A DNA stretch of 64,000 nucleotides from Gilvirhabdus luticola (GCF_032583975.1 NZ_JAWHTF010000003.1), one strand, 5' to 3'. Shown: positions 1 through 9,171, numbered from the stretch's first letter. Notes: generated by a model not told the origin, from the sequence alone. Made by a program: numbers and translations.

Positions 1-456
1 ATTAGATAGAATATATGTTCTAATTCCAATATTGAGTTCCTGATTTTTTGCTAGTGGTAAAGTAGTCTTTATTCTAAATCCTTTTATAACACCATCAAAC
101 TGTAGTTCATAGGTTTTTGCATCAAGGGATTCTTCATTAAAAGCAAATTCTCTTTTATGCCATGGAATACCTTTTGCTTTGTCTCTGTCCTCTTGGTTAT
201 TAGGAATATATACATCTATAGGTGCTGCCCAAACATTACCACTCTCTATTCCAATCATTAGTGCTAGGTTTTTTGAAGCACTAGTTTTAAAATTTCCTTG
301 GAGTCTGGAAAAGAAAATTCCAAAAGGGTGAGTAGATAGGATACTAGGTTTTATTATTCCATTCTTTTGAAATACAAATGTTGTGTCGGAAACTTGAGAA
401 AATGTTATGTTATAATTGATAAAAAAAATTAAGGTTAGTAAAAATTTGGTCTTCAT
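1..456 (-). CDS. Partial secreted protein of unknown function
   Basis: An open frame runs off the left edge, so only the N-terminal 152 residues or so are present. It starts at an ATG at 456 and begins with a signal peptide (MKTKFLLTLIFFINYNITFS, then QVSDTT). The rest is rich in alternating hydrophobic and polar residues (for example HPFGIFFSRLQGNF and ALMIGIESGNVWAAP), which could suit an outer-membrane beta-barrel. I do not recognise the family. The next gene to the right, also on the minus strand, is a small secreted protein 90 bases upstream. Confidence 0.6.
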   Translation of the reverse strand, partial: MKTKFLLTLIFFINYNITFSQVSDTTFVFQKNGIIKPSILSTHPFGIFFSRLQGNFKTSASKNLALMIGIESGNVWAAPIDVYIPNNQEDRDKAKGIPWHKREFAFNEESLDAKTYELQFDGVIKGFRIKTTLPLAKNQELNIGIRTYILSN

Positions 457-546
457 TTACCCGTAATTACATAAAATTTTTGGATGTTAAGATAACAAAA
501 AAGCTCACATTAATATTAATGAGAATTTTAACTTTAGTTTTTAACA

Positions 547-951
547 CTAATTATCTGCTGTTACTTTATTTTCAGTCGTAGCTTCTAATTCAGTACACAA
601 CTCAAATTCGTTTATCGCTTCTTTGGCCAGATCTCTAGCCCTTTTTACATAAAATCTACCGTCTTCATTAGTTACGGAACTTTCAACATTACTTAATAAT
701 TCTACTATGTCATAGCTATAATTATATGCTTTTTCGCATCCACAAGATTTTAATTTAGCTTTTGTTCTTATAAATGCTTCCAATGATCGGTTAGACCAAT
801 ATTTTAAATGATCTAAATTGTTTGATGCATATGCAGTCTTTACATGAGAATATGCATAAACCACATCCGAATTGGCATCAGAGCAGTTTGTTTGACTATG
901 AGATTGTAAATAAAAGGAAATAAGTAAGAAAAATAATGGCTTTATTTTCAT
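547..951 (-). CDS. Small secreted protein, hypothetical
   Basis: A 134-residue protein with a clear signal peptide (MKIKPLFFLLISFYLQSHSQ, cleavage probably after SHS). The mature part is mostly helical in appearance, with three cysteines (NCSDANS, then KSCGCEKAYNYS) and a fourth near the end (FELCTELEA). It ends in a Thr/Asn-rich tail. The CGC pair and the helical repeats suggest a small extracytoplasmic bundle, but no function can be assigned. It is separated from the divergent PPK2 gene by about 120 bases that must hold both promoters. Confidence 0.65.
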   Translation of the reverse strand: MKIKPLFFLLISFYLQSHSQTNCSDANSDVVYAYSHVKTAYASNNLDHLKYWSNRSLEAFIRTKAKLKSCGCEKAYNYSYDIVELLSNVESSVTNEDGRFYVKRARDLAKEAINEFELCTELEATTENKVTADN

Positions 952-1074
952 AGTATTTGAGGTTTTATAACATTAAGTAGGTGTTCGAAAATAACAAAAA
1001 AAATGAAATAGACATATTTTTAATAGAGTTTATTGTTTTAGTATATTTATAACTTATTCTATTAAACACTATAA

Positions 1075-1956
1075 ATGAGGCCAATTACACCCGATAATTT
1101 TATTGTCAAGAAGCAAATTTCATTAGCAAATCAAAAAACAACATACAATTTGGATGTTGATGAAAAAACAGTAAAAAAAGAACTAAAAACAGTAAGACAA
1201 AAGTTAGGGAAGATACAGGATACTATATATGCTCACGACAAATATTCTGTTTTAATATGTTTGCAGGGTATGGATACTTCTGGAAAGGATAGTCTCATTA
1301 GAGAAGTATTTAAAGATTTTAATGCTAGAGGAGTAGAGGTTCATAGTTTTAAGGTTCCCACAGATTTAGAATTAGGGCATGACTATCTTTGGAGACACTA
1401 TATTGCTCTTCCAGCTAGAGGAAAATTTGGAGTTTTTAACAGAACACATTACGAAAATGTATTGGTAACTAGAGTTCATCCCGGCTATATATTAGGTGAA
1501 AATATTCCGAGTATTAATTCTTTGGAAGATATAAACGAAGATTTTTGGAATTCTCGCTTTCAACAAATTAATAACTTCGAAAAACATATTGATGAAAATG
1601 GAACTATTATTTTTAAATTTTTCTTGAACCTTTCAAAAAGTGAACAAAAGAATAGATTGTTAAGACGACTTAATAAACAGGAAAAAAATTGGAAGTTTTC
1701 GGCTGACGATTTGAAAGAGCGTAAACTTTGGGATAAATATCAAGACTGTTATGAAGATGCTATTAACAGAACTTCAAAACCACATGCACCTTGGTATATC
1801 ATTCCAGCTGATGATAAAGCAACAGCACGTTACATAGTTGCAAAAATTCTTTTTGATACATTAAGTACATATGAAGATATAAAAGAACCAGAACTTGATG
1901 AAGAAACCAAAGCCAATATTCATTTATATAAAGAGCAATTAAATTCTGAAGAATAG
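1075..1956 (+). CDS. ppk2: Polyphosphate kinase 2 family (class III-like) nucleotide phosphotransferase
   Basis: This 293-residue cytoplasmic enzyme transfers phosphate from polyphosphate to nucleoside mono- or diphosphates. Walker A is GMDTSGKD at residues 65-72. The Walker B region follows as GVFNRTHYENVLVTRVHP, the form typical of class III PPK2 proteins, which accept both AMP and ADP. A lid region (KNWKFSADDLKERKLWDKY) and PWYIIPADDK near the C terminus complete the fold. Full length for the family. The class is inferred from motif wording; substrate preference is not proven. It stands alone, between a divergent secreted protein and the M28 peptidase. Confidence 0.9.
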   Translation: MRPITPDNFIVKKQISLANQKTTYNLDVDEKTVKKELKTVRQKLGKIQDTIYAHDKYSVLICLQGMDTSGKDSLIREVFKDFNARGVEVHSFKVPTDLELGHDYLWRHYIALPARGKFGVFNRTHYENVLVTRVHPGYILGENIPSINSLEDINEDFWNSRFQQINNFEKHIDENGTIIFKFFLNLSKSEQKNRLLRRLNKQEKNWKFSADDLKERKLWDKYQDCYEDAINRTSKPHAPWYIIPADDKATARYIVAKILFDTLSTYEDIKEPELDEETKANIHLYKEQLNSEE

Positions 1957-2034
1957 ACTCTGCGAAGCAATTTTATGATTTCTTTAAATGAATCTTAACT
2001 TAATAAACCTATTTTTAAACCTCAAAAAAAATCA

Positions 2035-3438
2035 ATGAAATTAGTAAAATACCTATTACTTGTATTAGTATCCATTCAAGTAAATTCTCAATCCGATGCT
2101 GAAGTTTTAGAAAAAATTTATAAAGCGTCTTTGACTTATGGGAAAAGCTATGAATGGCTAGATTATTTGTCTAATCAAATTGGAAGTAGATTGTCAGGCT
2201 CGTTGGGAGCGGAAAAGGCTGTGGAATGGGGAAAAGCAGAATTGGATTCTTTAGGTTTGGATAAAGTTTGGTTACAACCAGTAATGGTTCCAAAATGGAT
2301 AAGAGGAGCAAAAGAATATGCTTTTATTGAAACTAAATCAGGAAGAACAACAACAGTAAATATTTGTGCTTTAGGAGGTTCGGTTGCAACACCTGCATTA
2401 GGAATCAAAGCAAATATAGTCGAGGTACATGATTTTGAAGAATTAGCAGATTTGGGCGAAGATAATATTAAGGGCAAGATTGTTTTTTACAACAGACCAA
2501 TGCAACCTGATATAATAAACACTTTTGAAGCTTATGGTGGCTGTGTAAATCAAAGATACAAAGGCGCAATAGAAGCATCAAAATATGGTGCTGTTGGTGT
2601 TATTGTTCGCTCCATGAATTTACGTTTAGACGATTTGCCACATACAGGAAGTATGACGTATGAGAATTTATCAGTTTCAAAAAGAATTCCTTCTGCAGCT
2701 ATAAGTACTAATGATGCAGAAATGTTAAGTAGTATGTTGGCATTGGATAAAAATATTAAGTTCTATTTTAAGCAATCTTGTAAGCAATTGGCAGATGTAC
2801 AATCTTACAACGTTATCGGCGAAATAAGAGGAAGTGAATTCCCTAATGAATATATTATAGTTGGTGGTCATTTAGATTCTTGGGATTTAGGAGATGGTTC
2901 ACACGACGATGGTGCAGGCATAGTACAATCTATGGAAGTTTTAAGGTTAATGAAAGAATTAAATATAAACCCAAAAAGAAGTATTAGAGTAGTGATGTTT
3001 ATGAACGAAGAAAACGGATTACGAGGCGCCACTAAATATGCCGAAGTAGCTAAAAGTAAAAATGAAAATCATGTCTTTGCCCTGGAAAGTGATGCAGGAG
3101 GCTTTACTCCGCGAGGCTTTAGTTTTGAATGTAGTGATGCTGTTTATAACAAAGTTCTGGCATGGAAACCTTTATTTGAACCCTATTTAATTCATCATTT
3201 TGTTAAAGGCGGAAGTGGAGCTGATGTAGGGCCTTTAAAATCTGACACCACTGTTTTGGCTGGATTGAGACCAGACACACAACGATACTTTGATCATCAT
3301 CATGCAAGTAATGACACATTTGATGCTATTAACAAGCGTGAGTTAGAATTAGGAGCAGCTTCGATGACTTCTTTGATCTATCTATTTGATAAGTATGGAA
3401 CCTCGTCAATATCAAATCAAGAACAAATAAAAAATTAA
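2035..3438 (+). CDS. Secreted M28 family zinc aminopeptidase / carboxypeptidase Q-like
   Basis: A 467-residue exported peptidase with a signal peptide ending near VNSQ (residue 19). A protease-associated (PA) insert covers roughly residues 120-245, and the M28 catalytic part begins at GGHLDSWDLG. Likely di-zinc ligands are H279, D291 (SHDDGAG), the Glu pair at 325-326 (MNEENG), the Asp in ESDAGGF and a His in FDHHHASNDT. This matches the plasma glutamate carboxypeptidase type, which trims small peptides. The DinB gene follows 4 bases after the stop and a VOC gene after that, so the three are probably one transcript. Confidence 0.88.
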   Translation: MKLVKYLLLVLVSIQVNSQSDAEVLEKIYKASLTYGKSYEWLDYLSNQIGSRLSGSLGAEKAVEWGKAELDSLGLDKVWLQPVMVPKWIRGAKEYAFIETKSGRTTTVNICALGGSVATPALGIKANIVEVHDFEELADLGEDNIKGKIVFYNRPMQPDIINTFEAYGGCVNQRYKGAIEASKYGAVGVIVRSMNLRLDDLPHTGSMTYENLSVSKRIPSAAISTNDAEMLSSMLALDKNIKFYFKQSCKQLADVQSYNVIGEIRGSEFPNEYIIVGGHLDSWDLGDGSHDDGAGIVQSMEVLRLMKELNINPKRSIRVVMFMNEENGLRGATKYAEVAKSKNENHVFALESDAGGFTPRGFSFECSDAVYNKVLAWKPLFEPYLIHHFVKGGSGADVGPLKSDTTVLAGLRPDTQRYFDHHHASNDTFDAINKRELELGAASMTSLIYLFDKYGTSSISNQEQIKN

Positions 3439-3442
3439 TACC

Positions 3443-4027
3443 ATGAATAAAGTCACACTTTTTCTTTCAATTTTAATATCTATAAATATGTACTCTCAAG
3501 CAAATTCAGAAGAACTACCATATTATCAAATTCCAGATAATCCAGAATCGTATACAGCAGGAGCAGTAGCTGCAAGAATGATTGATGGGCTTGGTTTTAG
3601 ATATTATTGGACAACAGAAAATTTGAGAGATGAAGACCTAGCATACAGGCCTAATGATGATGCGCGTACTACTGCCGAAACAATAGATCATATTTATGGT
3701 CTGTCTAAAGTTATTGTAAATTCTACATTACAAAAGCCTAATATAAGAACTGATGAACCAGAAATGACATTTGCTGAAAAGCGAAAAAAAACATTGGAAA
3801 ATATTAAAACAGCCGCAGATATTTTAAGGCAAAATAATGACCTATCTGAATATAAAATAGTTTTTCAAAGAGATGACCAAAGTTCTGAATATCCTTTCTG
3901 GAATAACATTAACGGTCCAATAGCTGATGCGCTTTGGCATTGCGGTCAAGTGGTGTTACTTCGTAGGTCTTCAGGTAACCCATTCAATTCTAAAGTAAGT
4001 GTATTTCAAGGTAAATTGAGAGAATAA
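3443..4027 (+). CDS. DinB superfamily protein, probably exported
   Basis: A 194-residue protein with an N-terminal hydrophobic signal (MNKVTLFLSILISINMYSQ). The rest reads as a DinB/YfiT-like four-helix bundle: an early helix with RYYWTTENL, the pair TTAETIDHIYGL carrying the first conserved His, and ADALWHCGQVVLLRRSSG with the last conserved His before the C terminus. In this superfamily three His residues bind a metal; two are clear here. A signal peptide is less usual in this family. The start lies 4 bases after the M28 peptidase stop. Confidence 0.7.
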   Translation: MNKVTLFLSILISINMYSQANSEELPYYQIPDNPESYTAGAVAARMIDGLGFRYYWTTENLRDEDLAYRPNDDARTTAETIDHIYGLSKVIVNSTLQKPNIRTDEPEMTFAEKRKKTLENIKTAADILRQNNDLSEYKIVFQRDDQSSEYPFWNNINGPIADALWHCGQVVLLRRSSGNPFNSKVSVFQGKLRE

Positions 4028-4404
4028 TGGGTAAAGGCTATTTACATCAAATTCATCCTGTTCTTCCAGTTATAGATGTTGTTGAAGCACTTAAATTTTA
4101 TGTCAATAAATTGGATTTTAAAATAGCATTTGCAGACGATTCTAAAAATCCAAAGTATGCTGGCATTAGACTTGACGACATCGAAATTCATTTACAATGG
4201 CATGATGTTTCAGAATGGGAAACAGCTATAGATAGACCAATGCTACGCATAGTAACCCAAAATATAGAAGACCTGTTTAAGGAGTATAACACACAAGATG
4301 TTTTTCATGATCATACCAGTTTAAAAGATACAGATTGGGGAACTCGTGAATTTGCTTTTTACGATTTATATAAAAACGGATTAACGTTTTATCAAGATTT
4401 GTAA
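4027..4404 (+). CDS. VOC superfamily (glyoxalase/bleomycin-resistance) protein
   Basis: A 125-residue protein with one vicinal-oxygen-chelate fold of paired beta-alpha-beta-beta-beta modules. It opens with HQIHPVLPVIDVVEALKFYV and closes with FAFYDLYKNGLTFYQDL, which are the typical edges of glyoxalase-like bleomycin-resistance proteins. Substrate unknown. Its ATG shares one base with the stop of the DinB gene (TAATG), so the two are probably translationally coupled. It ends 8 bases from the convergent beta-propeller gene. Confidence 0.75.
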   Translation: MGKGYLHQIHPVLPVIDVVEALKFYVNKLDFKIAFADDSKNPKYAGIRLDDIEIHLQWHDVSEWETAIDRPMLRIVTQNIEDLFKEYNTQDVFHDHTSLKDTDWGTREFAFYDLYKNGLTFYQDL

Positions 4405-4412
4405 TTACAATT

Positions 4413-5315
4413 TTATTCTTGTTCTAAAGGATGGTTAAGAAAGACCCGCACAATCTGATAGTTACTGCCTACTTTTCGTGTTACCAATAAGTTTTGGTTA
4501 TTAGGAGACCAATTAGGCAATATATCTTCAGTAGTATTGAAAGTGATTCGTTTTTTACCAATACCATCATTTCTCATGGTGTATATTTCTGATATTTCAT
4601 CTTTAATTACAGCAGCATAAGCAACATTTCTACCGTCAAAAGACCAGATAGGATGGAAGCTATGATCTTTAAAATAAGACAATCTTGACCTTTCTAGTGT
4701 TATGTAGTTATACAAGTAAATAACATCCGTTTCTCGCTCATTATTTTTGTTAGACGAATATAAAATATTATCGCCTCTTGGTGAATAATGTGGATACCTA
4801 TTTACAAATGCATCATCGACTATTTTTCTTGGTTTTCTGCCTTTACTATGTGCTATATAAATATCAAAATCTTCAGAAGTATCCTCAAGATTAAAAATAT
4901 ACTCAACACCATTTGGTGCAAATTGTGCATGTGTTTTATTCCCATGAAGTGATAAAAGTATGACCGATGTTTTTCTGGTTTCTAAATCGTACATATAAAT
5001 TTCACTTTGTCCTGTTCTATCAGATTCAAATAACACAATGTCTTTATAAGGATGCCACGTAGGTCTTCTGTCGTTTGAGTTGGTTTTAATTAATCTTTTT
5101 TGTCTATCGCCACCAATATTCATGGTATAAATTTGCCAGTGTCCATCACGATTGGATTCAAAGATTATTTTTGTTCCATCTTTGTTATAACTCGCATAAC
5201 GATTGTCTCCTTCTTGTGTAAGCTGCGTTTCTTTATAACCAGAATTTTGAGAATAACTAGAATAAATGAATATTAGGAAAGTGCTTAAAGAACAGATGAT
5301 TTTAAAACAATTCAT
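4413..5315 (-). CDS. Secreted TolB-like beta-propeller protein (PD40 repeats)
   Basis: A protein of 300 residues made almost entirely of WD40-like PD40 blades. These carry recurring motifs such as YASYNKDGTKIIFESNRDG, RPTWHPYKDIVLFESDRTG, HYSPRGDNILYSSN and NWSPNNQNLLVTRK. The ATG at 5315 is preferred over an in-frame TTG two codons upstream because it gives a clean signal peptide (MNCFKIICSLSTFLIF, then SSYSQ). It is probably a periplasmic or surface recognition domain. No catalytic region is attached, unlike the amidohydrolase fusion at 57084. Confidence 0.75.
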   Translation of the reverse strand: MNCFKIICSLSTFLIFIYSSYSQNSGYKETQLTQEGDNRYASYNKDGTKIIFESNRDGHWQIYTMNIGGDRQKRLIKTNSNDRRPTWHPYKDIVLFESDRTGQSEIYMYDLETRKTSVILLSLHGNKTHAQFAPNGVEYIFNLEDTSEDFDIYIAHSKGRKPRKIVDDAFVNRYPHYSPRGDNILYSSNKNNERETDVIYLYNYITLERSRLSYFKDHSFHPIWSFDGRNVAYAAVIKDEISEIYTMRNDGIGKKRITFNTTEDILPNWSPNNQNLLVTRKVGSNYQIVRVFLNHPLEQE

Positions 5316-5361
5316 TTTCAAAATTAACTATTTTATTTCTTTTTATAGAATGCTGAAAAAT

Positions 5362-5481
5362 TTAATCATCTTTTTTGTGTTCGCCTTTATTTTTAAATTT
5401 TTTATAATTCATAACGAGTCTAACACCTAATCTTGCGAAAAGGATAATAGCAATTACCATAACAACATCTAAACCATTCAT
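5362..5481 (-). CDS. Small single-span membrane protein, 39 residues
   Basis: A short frame from an ATG at 5481 to TAA at 5362 encodes one hydrophobic segment (MNGLDVVMVIAIILFARLG) followed by a strongly charged tail (NYKKFKNKGEHKKDD). Composition and topology look like a real small membrane protein rather than a chance frame, but there is no homology evidence. It lies between two minus-strand genes with space for its own promoter. Confidence 0.4.
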   Translation of the reverse strand: MNGLDVVMVIAIILFARLGVRLVMNYKKFKNKGEHKKDD

Positions 5482-5618
5482 AGTGATGAATTGAGAAGAT
5501 AAGATACGGAATTTGCACTATATTATTAGAAATAGTAAGACTAACTGCTACAACTTTTATCAGTTAGGAGGCTTAACTATTTAATAATTATGTAGTTATT
5601 AATCACAGTATAATTAAG

Positions 5619-6500
5619 TTACTTGTTATTTGCGTCATGTAATTGTTTGGTATCTACGTATTGTTGAAAACCAATTACCTTTCCATTATTAAGTGTCCAA
5701 TGATGTGCCACTTGTGCATCTATGGTTGCTCCATTCTTTTTGAGTTTACCATTATATCTTAAAGTTGCAAGCACTTGATTATTGGACATGTCATGCAACT
5801 TAACATCAACAACCTCAAAATGTTCATAATCTGCACCTACTCGTGCAAAAACACCATTTAAAACAGCATCAGGACCAATGTAAGGATTACCATCTGCATA
5901 GGCATTGCCTTCTGCTTCAATCCATTCAACGTTTTCATCTAAAACGGCAAGAACAGCAGGAATATCTCCTGTATTGAAAGATTTATAGATACCATCTATA
6001 ATCCCTACATTTTCTGGATTTGAAACAATACCTAGTTGTTGTAAAAAGACCATATTATCCATAAAATCTTGTTCTTGTGCAATTTTGCCATCTTTCATTT
6101 TAACAAGGGTTGTGCCTTCTACGTCAATAGACTTTCCTGCTCCAGGCATACCAAAAAAATCACCAGAATGGGTTCCTTTAAATGTCCAATGTTTTACCAG
6201 TTTATCACCTTGCCCAAAAATATCTACAATACTAAATTCAACTTCAGAGAATCCAGTTACAAAATTTGAATAGTAATCCTTAAAGGCTTCAATACCTACT
6301 ATATTTTCTGGGCTAGAAATTAAAGTAATATTTTCGTCAAAGTTTTCACTATTGATGGCATCTAAATTCCCATTGTTAATGATCTCATCCCAAGTTTGAG
6401 AGTACATAACAATGTTATCTTGTAATTGTTTCTCCGAAGAATTGCATGCAGTTAGTATTACTAAAAGCGCAATAGATATAAGTTTAATTGTGTTTTTCAT
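5619..6500 (-). CDS. Lipoprotein with two SnoaL/NTF2-like domains
   Basis: A 293-residue lipoprotein: the signal ends in the lipobox LTAC with the acylated Cys at residue 19. Two NTF2-like cone domains follow. The first (about residues 30-155) resembles the SnoaL-like ester cyclase group, with HWTFKGTHSGDFFGMPGAG and EQDFMDNMVFLQQLG. The second (about 160-290) is a SnoaL-like fold with IYKSFNTGDIPAVLAVLDE, NVEWIEAEG and HHWTLNNGKVIGFQQY. Such domains are small-molecule-binding or hydrolytic; the substrate is unknown. The tandem arrangement on one lipid anchor is the unusual point. Confidence 0.75.
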   Translation of the reverse strand: MKNTIKLISIALLVILTACNSSEKQLQDNIVMYSQTWDEIINNGNLDAINSENFDENITLISSPENIVGIEAFKDYYSNFVTGFSEVEFSIVDIFGQGDKLVKHWTFKGTHSGDFFGMPGAGKSIDVEGTTLVKMKDGKIAQEQDFMDNMVFLQQLGIVSNPENVGIIDGIYKSFNTGDIPAVLAVLDENVEWIEAEGNAYADGNPYIGPDAVLNGVFARVGADYEHFEVVDVKLHDMSNNQVLATLRYNGKLKKNGATIDAQVAHHWTLNNGKVIGFQQYVDTKQLHDANNK

Positions 6501-6639
6501 GAGTGGTTGTTTTTTAGTTTATAGATTAATTAATTTTGAATTGTTCAATAGATATTCTATGTTTTTTAAAATTATAAAAAGACTTGAGAGTTTTCGTTTA
6601 TAAATATAGAAAATTAATAAGAATAATATTACACACTAC

Positions 6640-7725
6640 TTATTTTAAATAACTTGCTAAAAGACGATGAAAATGATGTACACCTTTCTCTCTGGTTGGA
6701 GAAAACCGACCCGTATCATAATATCTGGATTGAACACCTTTATGAACACTTTCTACTACAAACTCATCTTCTCGTTCTACTTTGTCAAGCAAAGCACCAG
6801 CACCTTTATTTAGTTTTGATTCATTATGTACATAGGTTAGAAAAGATACTTTGGTTTTATTAATGCTTATTGGCTTTACAATGTTTATTGATAAACCCCA
6901 AGGATAAAAATTAAACATCATATTAGGAAAAATCCAGTAATAATAGGCTCCTATGTTTTTACCATAATCAACATGGTATTCTGGCAATTCAAAAACTTCT
7001 TCACCATCTTTTGCATAACCAATTTGGAGGTTGAAGTGCTCATAAATTTCAGTGGTATAATTACCATAATCTAGCACGCTATTTAAATCATCATGTACAA
7101 AAGGAATATGAAAGCCTTCTAAATAATTATCACAATATAAAGCCCAATGACAATTAATCAAATAATCTTTGCTTGAACTTTTGTTGAATTTAAACTGATG
7201 CAAAGGTAGAAACCCAATTCGCTCAATCATTTTATTTAATACATCATCAAAATCATAAGCAGGATTCAGTGCTACAAAAAGATATGGGCCTAAATTTCTA
7301 ATCGGAAATTCATGAAGATCGTCACATGGTCGCGGAAAATTTTCGGCCATTTCAAACTCTGGCATAGACTTAAAAGAACCATCCAAGTTAAAACGTCTTC
7401 CATGATACATACAGGTCAATTGTTTTACTTTTCCAGGATTGGTTATTAGAATGTTTCCTCTATGTGTGCATACATTACTAAAACAATTAATGTTGTCTTC
7501 TTTATCTCTTACAAGTAAAAGCGGCTCAGTTATGTAATTTTCTAGTACTATAAACGGATGAACAGTTTCAGTAAAAGGAATTAAACCATCGTCTCCAATA
7601 AATTGCCAGGTTTTTACAAAAACATCTTCTTTAATGGCTTCAAAAACTTTTTCAGATCTATAAAAATTTGCCGGAAGTGTTTCAGCCACTTTTATATCTG
7701 CATTTATGTGGAATTTTTTTTTCAA
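6640..7725 (-). CDS. Rieske non-heme iron oxygenase, alpha subunit
   Basis: A 361-residue oxygenase. The Rieske [2Fe-2S] ligands are C86, H88, C105 and H108 (CTHRGN and CMYHGR). The mononuclear iron site is seen at DNYLEGFHIPFVH, with H206 and H211, and a likely acidic ligand in the later helix EREDEFVVESV. The layout resembles the glycine betaine/carnitine/choline oxygenase branch; the substrate cannot be fixed. The start is a TTG at 7725, since no in-frame ATG lies between the upstream stop and the Rieske domain. No reductase gene is adjacent, so electrons must come from elsewhere. Confidence 0.85.
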   Translation of the reverse strand: MKKKFHINADIKVAETLPANFYRSEKVFEAIKEDVFVKTWQFIGDDGLIPFTETVHPFIVLENYITEPLLLVRDKEDNINCFSNVCTHRGNILITNPGKVKQLTCMYHGRRFNLDGSFKSMPEFEMAENFPRPCDDLHEFPIRNLGPYLFVALNPAYDFDDVLNKMIERIGFLPLHQFKFNKSSSKDYLINCHWALYCDNYLEGFHIPFVHDDLNSVLDYGNYTTEIYEHFNLQIGYAKDGEEVFELPEYHVDYGKNIGAYYYWIFPNMMFNFYPWGLSINIVKPISINKTKVSFLTYVHNESKLNKGAGALLDKVEREDEFVVESVHKGVQSRYYDTGRFSPTREKGVHHFHRLLASYLK

Positions 7726-7771
7726 AATTTATTTGATTTTAAAGTGGTTGAAAGCGTTTTACTAAATATAT

Positions 7772-7806
7772 AAAAAAAGCGCAGAAATTTAAGTTTCTGC
7801 GCTTTT
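7772..7806 (-). terminator. Intrinsic terminator after lysA
   Basis: A 13-bp perfect stem pairs 7775-7787 with 7794-7806 around a 6-base loop, with GCGCAGAAA at its core. On the minus strand it is followed by a run of T. It sits directly after the lysA stop. Confidence 0.85.
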
Positions 7807-7808
7807 AT

Positions 7809-9014
7809 TTAAAAAGTCAATTCTATCTGGTTTTTGATGATATCGTCAAAGGTCTCACGTTTTCTTATTAAATGTGCCTTATTGTTGTACCAAAGCACTT
7901 CAGCAGGTCTGTATCGAGAATTATAGTTTGATGCCATTGAAAAACAATAAGCTCCAGCATTTTTAAACGCCAAAATGTCTCCTTCACTTATTTCTGTGAT
8001 TCTTCTATTGTTTGCAAAAGTATCTGTTTCACATATATATCCTACAACAGAGTAAAAGCGTTCCTTTCCTTTTGGATTGGAGATGTTTCTTATCTCATGT
8101 TGAGAGCCATAAAGCATAGGTCTTATTAGATGATTAAATCCAGAATCTACTTGTGCAAAAACGGTAGATGTTGTTTGTTTAACAGCATTTACTTGTACCA
8201 AAAATTCACCTGCTTCACTCACTAAAAATTTTCCAGGCTCAAATGCAAGAGTGAGTTCTCTGCCATATTCTTTACAAAATTCATTAAATCGTTTTGAAAG
8301 CTTTTCGCCAAATTCTTCAACATTGGTTTCTATATCACCTTTTTTATAAGGAACTTTAAAGCCAGAACCAAAATCAATAAATTCTAAATCTTTAAAATTT
8401 CTGGCGGTTTCAAACAAAATTTCACTCGCATATAAAAATACTTCAACATCCAAAATATCACTTCCCGTATGCATGTGAATTCCATTTATAGTCATGCCTG
8501 TGTTTTTTACAATGCGTAAAATGTGAGGTATTTGATGTATAGAAATTCCAAATTTACTATCTATATGCCCAACTGAAATATTGGTATTGCCGCCAGCCAT
8601 AACATGAGGATTGATACGGATGCATACTGGAATTTCTGGATGTTTAGCACCAAATTGTTCTAGTATAACTAAATTATCTATATTGATTTGTGTACCTAAA
8701 GCAGCAACTTTTTCAATCTCTTCTATAGAGACACCATTAGGCGTATAAATGATTTTATCTGGTGTAAAACCAGCTTCTAAACCTAATTTCACTTCTTGAA
8801 TTGAAACCGTATCGAGACAAGAGCCTAAAGTGCCTAACAATTTTAAGACAGAAATATTAGATAGCGCCTTGACTGCATAATTTATCTTAATCTTCTTTAC
8901 CTTATTAAATGCAGATGTTAAGCGTTTATATTGAGAAACAATAGTTTCGGAGTTGTAAACATAAACTGGACTTCCAAAGTCCCTTGCAATTTTTAATAAG
9001 GCATTATTATTCAT
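7809..9014 (-). CDS. lysA: Diaminopimelate decarboxylase
   Basis: A 401-residue PLP enzyme that converts meso-diaminopimelate to L-lysine, the last step of lysine synthesis. The PLP-binding Lys is K49 in INYAVKALSN. The alanine-racemase-like barrel shows HMHTGSDI and IDFGSGFKVPYKKGD. The C-terminal sheet domain carries the catalytic Cys in GYICETDTFA and AGAYCFSMASNYNSR. Full length for the family. dapD, an earlier step of the same pathway, lies at 37876. It ends at a strong hairpin terminator and is divergent from sucC. Confidence 0.93.
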   Translation of the reverse strand: MNNNALLKIARDFGSPVYVYNSETIVSQYKRLTSAFNKVKKIKINYAVKALSNISVLKLLGTLGSCLDTVSIQEVKLGLEAGFTPDKIIYTPNGVSIEEIEKVAALGTQINIDNLVILEQFGAKHPEIPVCIRINPHVMAGGNTNISVGHIDSKFGISIHQIPHILRIVKNTGMTINGIHMHTGSDILDVEVFLYASEILFETARNFKDLEFIDFGSGFKVPYKKGDIETNVEEFGEKLSKRFNEFCKEYGRELTLAFEPGKFLVSEAGEFLVQVNAVKQTTSTVFAQVDSGFNHLIRPMLYGSQHEIRNISNPKGKERFYSVVGYICETDTFANNRRITEISEGDILAFKNAGAYCFSMASNYNSRYRPAEVLWYNNKAHLIRKRETFDDIIKNQIELTF

Positions 9015-9058
9015 TTTTTGTATAAAATTAAATTGGCTGCTAAACTATAAAGTTTTTT

Positions 9059-9066
9059 CAAATGTA
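9059..9066 (-). promoter_or_regulatory. Putative -7 element upstream of lysA
   Basis: On the minus strand this reads TACATTTG, matching the Bacteroidota -7 consensus TAnnTTTG, about 45 bases upstream of the lysA ATG. A TTG at the -33 position is not obvious. Confidence 0.4.
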
Positions 9067-9140
9067 TTGATATTTAAATCCTAAAAATCCGTGTTAAAAA
9101 TTAAGATATTTATAATGAAATCAATCAGTTGTAAAAAATA

Positions 9141-9171
9141 TTGGTTTAAAGCTTAATGATGTTTACTTTTG
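9141..9171 (+). promoter_or_regulatory. Bacteroidota-type promoter for sucC
   Basis: TTG at 9141-9143 and TACTTTTG at 9164-9171 are separated by 20 bases, a full match to TTG-N19-21-TAnnTTTG. The element lies 56 bases upstream of the sucC start. Confidence 0.7.

Noticed and set aside
2175..2477. Open frame of 100 residues on the minus strand inside the M28 peptidase gene
   Set aside because: It lies wholly within a well-supported gene, has no start context or recognisable motif and is a shadow of the coding strand.
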